Shown here: positions 1-12,200 of the stretch, piece after piece | Position numbering within the stretch: the first letter of the stretch is position 1 | Layout of the letters: the number at the start of each line of letters is the position of its first letter | Assembly (NCBI GenBank): GCA_029931535.1 | Contig: JAQPZY010001688.1 | Coordinates: 7,973,001 to 8,037,000, forward strand | Origin: Margaritifera margaritifera | Lineage: Eukaryota > Mollusca > Bivalvia > Unionida > Margaritiferidae | Direction of reading: 5' to 3' | Length of the DNA: 64,000 bases | Notes under the pieces: generated by a model | The model's database searches: none | What the model was told of the DNA's origin: nothing | What the model saw: the letters and a program-made list of their open reading frames with translations, nothing else | Translations under genes and position numbers: made by a program

Positions 1-995
1 ATTTCCATTTAGGACAAAGTAGACATATAAAAAAGTATTTTATTGAAAACTCCATGTTGATATGACCACACAAGCAGGAAGAGTAGCAATAACAAGATTT
101 TAAATATGGCCACTAAGGTGGCCATACTGGATGTCCAAGCAGAACTATTTTCATTTAGGACTAACTAGTCATCATAAGAAGTCTTCTGGTGAAAAAATCA
201 TGTTGATAAGATTTTCCAGTCAGGCTTTGTCTTCGTCTCTGTGGGGTTTAATGCCATATTTCATAAGAAGATTTCTGATGAAAAACCCATGTCGATATGT
301 CTTTCCATTCAGAAGGAGAAGCAATAACAAGATTTTCAAGATGGCTACTGTGGTGGCCATATTGGGCATCAGATCGGCACCATTTTCATTTAGGACCAAC
401 TTGACATCATAAGATGACTTTTAGTGAAAACCCCATGTAGATATGACTATCCATTCCAGAGAAGCGGCATTAACAAGAGTTTCATGATGGCCACTGTGGG
501 GGCCATATTGGAAGTCTGATTGGAACTATTTTCATTTAGGTCCAACTAGACATTACAAGTCTTCTGGTGAAAACCCAATGTCGATATGACTTTCCATTCA
601 GAAGCAATAACAAGATTTTCAAGATGGCTACCGTGGTGGCCATATTGAATGTCCAATCAGCACCATTTTCATTTAAGACCAATGAGACATCATAAGAAGT
701 CTTTTAGTGAAAACCTCATGTTGATATGACCATCCATTCAGGAGCAGTGATAACAAGATTTTCAAGATGGTTGATGTGGCAGTCATATTGGATGTCTGAG
801 CAGTACCATTTTCATTTAGGACCAACTAGACCTTGGGATGAATGTGTATGTAAAGTTTCATGGCAATCATCCATGTAGCTTAGGAGGAGTAGCGATAACT
901 TGTGTTAATAGATGGATGGACGCCTGATGACGGACTGAATACAGACAACAGACTATCCCATAAGTTCTTCTGATCTATGACCAGTAGATCACTCA
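1..995 (+). mobile_element. Helentron-like array (family 1), cut by the window edge, with 3' end
   Basis: About six degenerate monomers of roughly 140-155 bp. Each carries a 'GTGAAAACCCCATGTTGATA', a 'CAAGATTTTCAAGATGG', a 'GGCCATATTGG' and a 'CATTTTCATTTAGGACCAAC' block. The array ends in the family's 3' tail (ATGGATGGAC...CCATAAG...GACCAGTAGA). No coding function. It lies in the beta-catenin intron after residue 487. Confidence 0.8.
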
Positions 996-999
996 CTTA

Positions 1000-2497
1000 G
1001 TTGACATCTGCCTAATAGCCAAACACAAAAGCTGTTCACCAAAAAATATGGGTCAATATGATGCTTTCTGTTGAAATTTCTTTCAATGATGTTGATTGCA
1101 CATAACTGGTAAAAAGTTTCTCTTGTTTTTGTATCTTCATCAATATTTTATGGCACACCAGCATCAAATTCTGAAAGGCATTCAGAACACATTGTCAAAT
1201 TTTTGGTCACATTCTGTTAAGCAGTTATTTAAAAGTTATTAAAGGTTTTTCTACTTTTAGTAACAGCATCCATATTTGAAGACAGATTGCCATCATTTGT
1301 ACAAATTGAAAGCCTCCCATGCCAGAATGCTTTCTGTAAAATTGGGCTAAATTCTGTGGAGTGGTTGTTGAGAAGTCATTTAAGGATTTTCCTATTTTAG
1401 TAACAGTTGCCATATTTGATGGCAGATCCGCATTTTTTGGTATAAAAAATTAAATGCCCTTAATACCAGAATTCTTTCTGTCAAATTTGGTCAAATTCTG
1501 TAGAGCAGCTTCTGACAAGTTCCTTCAAGTCTTTCTTTTTCTTCTATTTTGTAGAGCAGCTTCTGACAAGTTCCTTCAAGTCTTTCTTTTTCTTCTATTT
1601 TAGTAATGGTGACCATATTTGATAGTGGATTGGCATCATATGTACAAATATGAAAGCCCTTTTTATGCCAGGATGCTGTCAAATTTGGTCACATTCAGAT
1701 GAGTGGCTTTTGTATTTTTAGTAATGGTGGCCATATTTGATGGTGGATTGGCAAAATTTGTACAAATATGAAAGCCCTTTTTATGCCAGGATGCTGTCAA
1801 ATTTGGTCACATTCAGATGAGTGGCTTTTGTATTTTTAGTAATGGTGGCCATATTTGATGGTGGATTGGCAAAATTTTTACAAAATCAAAAGCCCTCTAT
1901 ACCAGGATGCTGACAAATCTGGTTAAATTCTTTTGAGCGTTATTTGTTGGGTTTTTTTAAATAGAAAAAGTGGTTTCATGGTTTTTCAAGTTTTAGTACT
2001 GGTGGCCATATTTGCTGATGGATTGGCATAATTTGTACAAACTTTAAGGGTCTTCATGGCTGAATGTATTCTGTCAAGTTTGGTCAAATTTTATTCAGAT
2101 GTTTTTGAAAAGTTGTTTAAAGGTTTATCTATTTTTAGCAATTGTGACCATATTTGATTGTGGATTGGCATCATTTGTACAATTCTGAAAGGTCTTCATG
2201 CTAAGATGCTTTCTGCCAAATATGATCCGATTATGTTGAGCCATGTTTTTGAAAAAGACTTAAGTTTTTCTGTTTTTAGCAATGGTACCCATATCTGATG
2301 GCAGACTGGCATCATTTGCATAAATCTAAAATGCCTTATGCCAGGATGTTCTGTGTGAAGGTTAGTTAAAATTGGTCTGGCAGTTTTAAGACGAAGTTTA
2401 AAATCGCAACTGCTGATGGATGATACACAATGGTGGAAGGGCCATACCATAAACTCACTTAGCATTATGGCCATGTGAGCTAAATCTGTCATATATT
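1000..2497 (+). mobile_element. tandem-repeat element, family 2
   Basis: A second array built of monomers of about 118-150 bp (TTTGGTCAAATTCTG, TAGTAATGGTGGCCATATTTG, CATCATTTGTACAAA, CCAGGATGCTTTCTGTCAAA). Near-perfect internal duplications are seen at about 1500/1555 (period about 54) and 1651/1769 (period about 118). It ends CCATAAACTC...GGCCATGTGAGCTAAA, resembling the family 1 3' end. Short reading frames in it are chance. Confidence 0.65.
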
Positions 2498-2499
2498 CC

Positions 2500-4483
2500 A
2501 GCACACGAGTGTATAGTTAGCAACTTTTGAAAGTGGAACTAGATGGCTGCAATTATTAAAGGTTTGAGAGGAGAAAGATTTTAAACTTAAGTCTGTTTAA
2601 AAATACTGCATTTTTCCTCATTTGGTTAAACCAGGTAGATGTCAACAGAAAAAAACCCGGACCACTAGAAAAGGTTATGTCCCCACTATCTGTCAATTTT
2701 AGAATCTTGCTTCTGTAACTGGGCAATTCATTTTTGATTTATTTTTTTTCCAATTATTACACAATTTTCATCCACTTTCAAGCTCTAAATAAGAATTTAA
2801 CAAATCTGGTATTTTACGCTCTGGTTTGGAACAAAATGCACATTTTAAAATTCAACAGGGTATTTTGTAAAAACGGCAAAACACAAACTTGTTCTATCAG
2901 ATTGAGTCTTAATCATCAAGACGTTAAACATGCCATTTTGAATGCATTATATGGCTTAGTGACCACACAACATCTAGAACTTAAACTGATAGCATAGTTT
3001 ATATTGATTGAATGCGCCATCATACAACATGGACTGTGCTTACTGCAGAAGCAATAAAATGACAACTTTGAACTAAACACTCAAATTGTTTTGGGTAATT
3101 TAAATGCCAAAATAAACTTTCTTTATGCGTGTTTAGTCCATTTGTTGGCATAAAAATTAAAATATACAAAAACACTGCTCTTCATTTTCTTCAAGTTTGT
3201 CTGATTTTATGACTTGTGGATCTTACTCCACCTTGGTTACAATGATGTAACTGGTAGAGGAAACATATTCCTTTTATGACTGACCAAATTTTATATTCAA
3301 GATTTCATTAATGCCAAAACGACCACATGGTTTCTCAAAGGTGGCAAAAACTTAAGTCTGTGAAGAAAAAGTGGGTACCAAGATTTACTTCCCTATACAT
3401 GCACACCTCTCATATAAACATTTGCCAGACATGCCTCACTAAAGGATGAAAGGCAAATGCTGTCAATTTTATGTAAACATATTCAATGACATTGTATCAT
3501 ATTTTGAAAAACACAAAAAAAAGTTTGAACAAATCACATCAACTAGGAGCCTACGAAATGATCCCAGATTACCTCCCTTTGTTAGAGTTGTGTTGTAACG
3601 TGCATCTTAATTCATTTACCTTACCATATAAACTACATATCCACAAAGGAACCAAATTACTTCTTTTGTATATATATCAAAAAGTTTCAAATGGGAGAGG
3701 CCAATTTTATTCTTTAGAGACAAATGTTATGAATTTATCATTACAGCAGACTCCCAGACTGAAATAAATTTCTTGATGTCTTCAAAATGGTAATTGCATA
3801 ACTATTTTTTGCAAGAGGTTTTGAGGAAAACTGCAGCTGGCTATGAAAGTAAAATTGTATTTTTTGTTACCGACTAATAAAAAAACCAGCCTATGTGAGG
3901 TGGAATATTAAATACTGTATTTAAAAGAATGGAGTTCGCTTACTGAATGAAAATATATATCGTTTTTGAAGCTTACATTTGGACAGATCTTGAATACGAT
4001 GTAAACATGTTTTACCAGTTTTATCGAGAAAGTATAGTAATTCTGCAAAGCATTAACGTTAGAGTTTAAGGGAACTGAATTAGTTGTCTGTGCCCATAAA
4101 TCCATAACACTTGTTTGATATGCATGACCATTTTTTAATAGATATTCAAATGAACAGCCGTTACCCAATATCCCTTGATGTCCATATATATGAATAGAGC
4201 ACTCAGATTTGCATGCAAGAATGCACAGCACCCAAGTTCAAAAGCTTCTTGTATAAAAAGGTTCTATTTTGTCCATCTTACAACACCTACTCTTTTGCAG
4301 GTAATGGTGAAGGAATGGTAAGTCAAATTAATATATCTTCTATTTGAAAAATTTTCTATTCAGATTCTGAAAGCAGAAACACTATGAAAAGAAAAATTAT
4401 ACATCAAACAAAAGAGCCCTAATCATGTAGTATTGTCAGTTTTGTATGGCAATAAAACTAGATAAACATTTATGTATACTTAC
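2500..4483. other. intron sequence, nothing recognised
   Basis: AT-rich sequence between the family 2 array and the last visible beta-catenin exon. Both strands were searched for the next exon (the CALRHLTSRHQ region) without success. The 93- and 107-codon open frames here have no recognisable motif. Confidence 0.6.
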
Positions 4484-4690
4484 AGCAGGCTCAGTGATGT
4501 CCTCCCTGTCTCCAGCCTGTAGGATGGTGCGGACCAGTGCCTCAATTCCACCCACCTGACACACCACCACCTTGTTACGCAGGTTATTGCAAGTCAGGTT
4601 AGACAGAATGCCTGCAGCACAGGTCACGACATTTATGTCATTGGAAGCCAGAAGCTGAACTAACATTTGCAGGAGACCTTCCATGCTTTC
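4484..4690 (-). CDS. CTNNB1: beta-catenin exon, residues 419-487, last exon in the window
   Basis: Acceptor CACTTAAG, donor GCT|GTAAGT. It begins [19 protein letters not shown] and ends DREDITEPA. Lys458 matches human K435. As I recall, the human exon continues without a break past this point (339 nt against 207 here), so this species would have an extra intron after EPA. The following exon is not in 1-4483. Confidence 0.96.
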
Positions 4691-7600
4691 CTTAAGTGGA
4701 AAGAATAAGAACATGATAAAACACAAAACCTAGAAATAACTTCACAAAATGGTTATGGTAGATATGGGTCAGAACCACATGAACCCTGTAGGTGAAAACA
4801 CTTGTTTATCCACATTTCTATGTTAAACTTGTATTATCAGCAACTTCTAAATTATATTAAATAAAGTTGAGAAAATGTGGCCTCTCATGACACTAATTTC
4901 TCTCAATTTCTGGATTACATTTCTCACTGATGCTGTAAGAAATCAACCAAGTAAATCACATCTTCAAATGAACAAATGTGGACTTATAGGCCAATACCAG
5001 GCTGGAGTTGATGGTAAAATTATGGATTTGCTAATTATAATATAGTGTCATGATACATCAACTCACTTAATATTGTTTCAAATGAATGTCCCATGATTTT
5101 CTTGAACACATATATCTTAGGACAAAGCTAACTTCATGACCTGTGACTATGACAGTGATGCTTGCACTTGTATTCACTACCTTTCCTAAAAACATAGGGA
5201 CCAGACATACTCTTTCTCCCTTGTATTAAATGAAATTTAACAAAGTTCAAAACTGTCAACAAAATGCACTTTTAAGCCGATTTAAATAGGATTGCTACAA
5301 TAGTTATGGCACAACAACACAAGTAGCTTTTTTAGTACCAAGGCAAATGGATGTAAAGTGCCTTGCCCAAGTAAATGCCACAATTGGCTGACCCCACCGT
5401 TGATCCAATGGTAGGATTCAAACCAGACCCTTTGGTCAGGAGTCTGGCATACATACCAGAGCCATTGCAGCTCCCTTACTCGGTCAACAAGACAACTTTT
5501 ATCACACCTGATTTTTACTTCCTCATATAACCAGACCTATAAGTTATGCTTTACTTGAAACATCTTACACAATTCTTCATCCCTACAACTTTCTTAATAT
5601 TCTGCAACCAATTCCACAAAAACCAGTGTGTAATGATTAGGAACAAAGCATTTTTTATAACTTAAATATGTATCAATTTAGGACTAAAATGAACCTATAA
5701 TTTGTAACATTTATGCATAGGTGGTTGTTGGGGCAGTTCTATCTAAAGATATCTGGTATCTAGGGTACTCCTAATTAATGTCAGAGTTGTAATAAAAATC
5801 ATATAAATTCTAAATTGTGTTCACTCTTTCCCTACATCTTCTGTATGATTTACTGCAATATATACGGTACACTAAGGCTGTTTAGTCTTATTTCCATTAA
5901 TTTTGTGAGACTTTTTGACCATTCTTTTCCAACAGTTTGTCATTAACATTGACAACAAGTCGTACAGATCTACCGGCAATAGGAGAATCCAAGCCCACAT
6001 GATCCAATACTGTGGTATTAACTTATAACTTACAACTTTGGTGGCAGCATCTGAGAGGTTCCTGAGTGTCCACAAGCAGTTCTGGACCAGCCTCTGACTC
6101 TGGTGACCCAGGTGCATGGCCAGGGCCTGCATGCCGCCTGGAATATAACAACAAAAGGTTCATGTAGGACTAAGATTGCTCAACTGACCGACAACAGCCT
6201 CAAAGCCAAATGCAAGAGCAGCTGGCCAAGAAATCTGAGTCTGTAGTCTGCTTTCTGTTTAAATTTCCAATACTGTTAATTGCTAATGTTATAAAAACAA
6301 CCGTTTCAAGATTTCACTAGGTTTGTATCTTCATCATGGCATATCAGCATCATCTGTCCAATATTGAAAGCATACCTGCCAACCCCTAGAAGTACAAGCA
6401 TAATCTAAGTAGACAAAACAAAGAGCATAATCTGAGCATAAAAAGTGTAATCTATATATTACATGCCATAATTACAATAACCTGTATGAAATATTTACAT
6501 TTATTTTTGCTGCTAACCTGGATTAAAGTTCTTGTCACAAATGGGCAAAATCCATGTAGATTTGTACCAGAATACTAACACAAAACATACTGACAAATTA
6601 TATATACAACACACACTTTAACTATTCTACAAGTCTAACTTTCCACAAAAACTCCACATCACTCTCATATTCTAGTGGGTTTTTTTAAATTTGTAAAGTA
6701 CTATTGATTTGTCCTTTTTCTGATCTGACATATTTTGCTTAACATCTGTGCCATTTTGTTAAGGTATAGACTGGTCTGCTAACCAATACTCCTCATTAAT
6801 ATAATGAATATGCAAGACAAGTTTTCAAACTAAAGAAACCCATCTGTTTTCTTGGAAATTTGTCATACACAGCTGCTATAAATAGAACATATGATACTGT
6901 TAGGAAAGTACATGTAGGTCTACGATGGACAAGTGTACAGCCTACTTACTATTCTAGAATATTCTCCAATTTATATGATGTGTGGGATTTTTAAAAAATG
7001 ATACAAAAAATGACAAACAACTTTTTTTTTTTTTTTTTTTTAATTTTTTAAATGTACCAAATAAGTGCAATCCATTCAAATGAACGACGTAATTCAGTGA
7101 AAATTAACATAATGATTACGACAAAAGCATAATGGTAGGCAGGAATGTGAAAGGCCTTCATTCCAAGAAGCTTTCTGTCAAAGTCAGTCAAATTCTGATG
7201 AGCAGTTTATAATGTAAAGTTGTCTAGATGATTTTCTATTTCCAGTAATGGCAGCCATATCTGATGTATCAACTGTATAGATCTGAAAGGACTTGATGCT
7301 ATGATACTTTCTGTCAAATTTGGTCAAGTTCTGTTAAGTGGTTTTTGAGAATTTGTCTAAAGTTTTTCTCTTTTTCAAAATAGCCGCTATATTTTATGGC
7401 AAATCGACATCATTTGTACTAATTTGAAAGCCCTTCATGTCAGAATGCTTTCTGTCAAATTCTGTTGAGCAGTTTCTCACAAGTAGCAGTTCAAAGCTGT
7501 TTTTTTTTCAGTAACAGCAGCCGTATTTGATAGCAAAGCTGCATTCTTTGTACAAACCTGAAAGCCATTAATGTTAGGATGCTTTCTGTTTGGTCAAATT

Positions 7601-9169
7601 CTTGTTAGTTTTTTAAAAAATGTTTAAATGTTTATGTATTTTTAGAAACAGTGGTCATATTTTATAGCAGATTGGAAGTTTACTTGGCCTTACAGCCAGG
7701 GGAGCTAAAAACGATGACAATCTGGCAGCTGTAAAGCTGTATTTAGACACCGAGAGTTAAGTCAGTATATGTAGTATGAGAATACTTTCCATTATTGTAG
7801 CTAACTGTCTGGAGATGGTCATACTCATATATGTAGCCAATTCAATATCAATACTTTCCATTATTGTAGCTAACTATCTGGAGACGGTCATACTCATACA
7901 TGTAGCCAATTCAATATCAATACTTTCCATTATTGTAGCTAACTGCCTGGAGATGGTCATACTCATACATGTAGCCAATACAATATCAAGAGTTTTGAAG
8001 AGTATCTACTTTGCAAAGTATTTATATGGTAATCATTGCTGGTAATCTTCAAGGCATACTGACCAAAACTCCTGGTGTGAATGTTCACTTCCAAAAGAGA
8101 ATCTTCTCTGACCAGGGTTATCAGGAATACCAATGTCAAATTACAGTATTTTTTTTCATTTATGAACAGATTATTAAGGCTTAAAATTTGTTGACTTCTT
8201 CCATCAATTAATTTTTTTTTCTCAATGATCCCATAGTCATGCACTTTGCTCAGCCATATTGCAATATAATGAATATGCCTGCGATTCAGAACCATCCTCT
8301 GGCCAAAGTAAGCAAAATGGATTTTGAATTTATTTCCATCATATCTTAATCCCATACCAGAAAACACTCTACAAAGAAGCCAGATAACTCACCTGCTTCC
8401 ACAATGCTTGGTTTACTGCTAGGACAGACAGAAAGGACTTTGAGAACTCTGGAGGTTGTCCACAAAAGTTTCTCATATGTGTACGACCGCATGATTCTGA
8501 CAAGTTCTCCTGGACCCCCACTGGCTAGGATGATCAGCTGCAAGACACAATGAAGTTTGAAATGTGGTTTTCAAGTTTATAGAGCACTGCAGATCTTTCT
8601 TTATGAAATTTGTGTAATATTTTTCCTCTTGTGAGTACAGTGCACTTTCTGCAATGACTGTTACACAGTTTAACTAGGCTGCAACCTATGGTCAAAAACT
8701 ACTAATATTAATAAAGTCATGATAAAACACCATTATATACTGTTCCTAAAATCTCTGAACATTTCTTTTACAATCTTTTTCTTGCATTATCCAGAATTGT
8801 ATGAATATGCTATCTCCTTGGTTTATTTTAAAAGTGACCCATTCTATCCCTGTGCAGCTTTTTGCATTCTTGTCTTGTACCATTTTCAGGGTTTCCACAC
8901 TTTTTTAAACAAAAAAATTCCAAATCTTTTCCAGGTTTTTTCATGGATGAAAATGACTTTTGCAAGGTTCACTTATGGACTCTAGTAAATGTAATGAACA
9001 ACATTATGGCAGAGAAAACATGCATTTTTAAAATCAAAATTGGCTTCTGTTTTGAGACTCCTAACATCCATGTTCTGTCCTAAATTAGACATCCAATCAT
9101 GCACTAAAACATATGTATCATTAAAAACAAGTACAACTGTAATATAACAAATATAATTGTGTATGTATA

Positions 9170-9248
<79 letters not shown>

Positions 9249-12200
9249 CAGGATAAATATGTTAACTTTTAATACTCTGCTTAACTGCATCCTGTCTGGA
9301 ATAAAGAAACAATAAGGAATGAACAACTGAAGGAGTTTTTTTTATTCTTCTCAACTTCTTTAACTTAGAAGAAATGAGAATGATCAGTCAGAAATAAAGA
9401 CAGTAATATGAGCAATCGGAAGGAATTTGCTTTCAAAAAATCCCCACCATAATAATTTATGTCATTCTGTGACACTAGTACCCGACAGAAGAAAATAAGT
9501 TTGGCATTTGTCCCAAAGATGGGCCAGGAGGCTAAAATATTTTACATTTACAAAAAAAAAAAAGATTTGTATGTAAAAACACTGAAAACCAAAAATGTAA
9601 AAAATAATTCATAAATGTATACAAATTTGAAAATTGCTATAACAGCATGAAAATCTAATCAAGTCATCTGCATGCATCAATAATTACTCATGCCAAACTT
9701 TTTATCACTATCCATAAATGGATTTTCCTAAATTGTGCCATTTCTGTCAAAATAAGTCCAATTCCAAATAGATAAGAATTATCTTAAATTTTTGTTGCTA
9801 TAATGGCCTGAAAATAGAATGATTTTAAAATTTACATTGTCTACCATATTTCATTTGTCTCACAAGTGATTTTTGCCTCATCATGTTTACAAGGTTTATG
9901 TCAAAAAAAAGTACCAGTTCAACAAGTTAAACAATCTGTAACAAAAATAGATAAAACTGACATAAACATGCATTCCAAATTTTATTTGTCTATCACGAGT
10001 AATTTTCATTAAATGTGCTTACAAGTTGTTGTTTTTGTTTGTCAAATATGCCTATGTAAAAATAATTTGCAAAAATGTGTGAAAAATTAAAAAATAAGGT
10101 CAGTCACCAGAATGTAACCAGGTCTTGGGACCCATGCAAAGTATCTAATCATGAATTTTGTCTGCTTTGTCTCTAATCTTTCAGCTATCTTGCTTACAAG
10201 AGAGTGTTATGGATGGACAGATAGAAAACACAAAAGCATTATGTACCCTCCCTTTGAGGGGAGGACAACATAACTAGGACTGTCATATTGCAAAAATTAG
10301 AGAGTATAAATGCAACTCATCAAAATTTTATAAAAAGAGCATTCTATATGCACTAACATTTGTGATCAGTTAATGTACTGTTCATCTTATTTAATGAATA
10401 ATATGCATATTATGAGTTTAATGCTGACAAACAGAGAGAAAGAGAAAAATACGTAATAGCATGTTATCTGTAGGTTGTAGGAAGAGACTAGCTCACAACT
10501 TCAGTGAACTCCATTGTATGCAATACTGCTCTAGATTTTCTTTCTTGTTAACAACAATTTTAACTCTATTTAGCTGCCAAAATTAATATTAACCATTTTT
10601 CCACTGAGCTCAATGCTTTTCCAACTGATAAATCCAATCACGAATGTCTCTTGTGACATACATTTACATGCCGGGATGTGTGCGTATGTGTGTGTACAAA
10701 CATTCTCAGAAATATTGATTTTGCATGCTTGGAAAGTCACTTTCCATGGAACCTTTACTAATCATTTAAAATTGTCCCCATGTACTGTTTTTAGTACCCT
10801 TGTCTGAATTTTCATGTTTATGTAGTACCCTTTTGCCAATTTATTTTGACACGACTGACATTACACGTGTTTTTACTGTTTAAATGGTTGGTCAGCGCTT
10901 GAAGAGAATTATTTTGACACGTGTCTTCAAGGTCAGTTGTACAAAAATGTAGTTTTTTGGGGCAGTAAAACTAATTTTAATTATGTAATACTTACCTGTC
11001 ACTATTATTAAGCTTTCTCCTTTCCGCATGGAAAGACCTCATCCGTGCTAGATGCACCAACTGCCTGTTCTAGAAGTTTCTTAGAACATGTGCATCAACC
11101 CAGTCTGATCTACGTCATCAGCTCGTGCTCCACAGAGCATCCTCATTCTTTTCAGGATGCGAGACTAATGAAGGACATCAGCGCGAGGTGGAAGGAAGGC
11201 ATCCAATAGTGACAGGTAAGTACTACATAATTTACATTAGTTTTACTCCCCCAAAAAACTACATTTTAATGTCAGTAATAACTTACCTGTCGCTATTATT
11301 AAGCTGAATTTGTCAGTAAGGACGGTGGCTGATCGACTTTGAGAAGAGTAAAATGTGGAAAAATTACTCACCTTCCAGTCCAAGCAGTCAACTGCAGTTT
11401 TAGGCAGCAGTTGTCTGGGTCGCAGATTGTGCTGCGACGATCAGACCCAGAGAGAAGATACCTTGGCTTTGGTTTGCTAATGACCAAAGGTAACAAGACA
11501 AGAAGGTTGTGTGTGAACACCAAACGCAGCCTTCACAATATCGTCTAAAGATGAATGGTTGAAATATGCCCAGGAAGTAGCAATAGCCCTGACTTCATGG
11601 GCTTTAATCTTCATGAACGATAAGTCTCTTTCCGTGAGAGATGCATAAGCTCTCTTGAAGGTGAGCGAAATCCATCAGGAGACAGTGGATGCTGAAATAT
11701 CAGCTGAACCCCTTATGAAGAGAAAAAGTCTTTTCCTACCCCTCCTTCTCCCTTTAGCAGATGCTAAATAGAATCTAAGTGCCCTAACTGGGCAAAGAAG
11801 TCTATCACTATCATCCCCAGCACAGATATGACCAAGACTGGGGATTTCAATCGGGGATGGGAATACTGAAGGAAGTTGGTTTTTGGCAAGAAAACTAGGC
11901 TAACACAATAGGGAAACGGACTCATAATTGCCATTGAAGTGTAAACATCCCTCTCCAATTGATAAAGCATGCAACTCGCTTTTTCTCAGAGTCCACACAA
12001 CGGCCAGAAGAAAAACCGGTTTTAAACGCAATATTTTCATAAGAGGCCTCACTCAAAGGTTTGTAAGGGGTTTTTGTCAATGCCCACAAAACACATGAAA
12101 GGTTCCATTTGGTGTCAATGAGCGAGACACTGGTCTCTGAAGCTCGAAATGCTTAATAAGATCCGACAAGTGAGGATCTGAACCATTGGATTGACCTTTA

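Noticed and set aside
1..4483. Downstream beta-catenin exons (CALRHLTSRHQ to the C-terminus)
   Set aside because: Not found in any frame on either strand; the region is mostly repeat arrays, so the remaining exons should lie left of the window.
7776..8045. An 89-residue plus-strand frame with three near-identical 23-residue repeats
   Set aside because: It is the 69 bp tandem repeat, whose length happens to be a multiple of three; it is intronic and antisense to beta-catenin, with no other coding sign.
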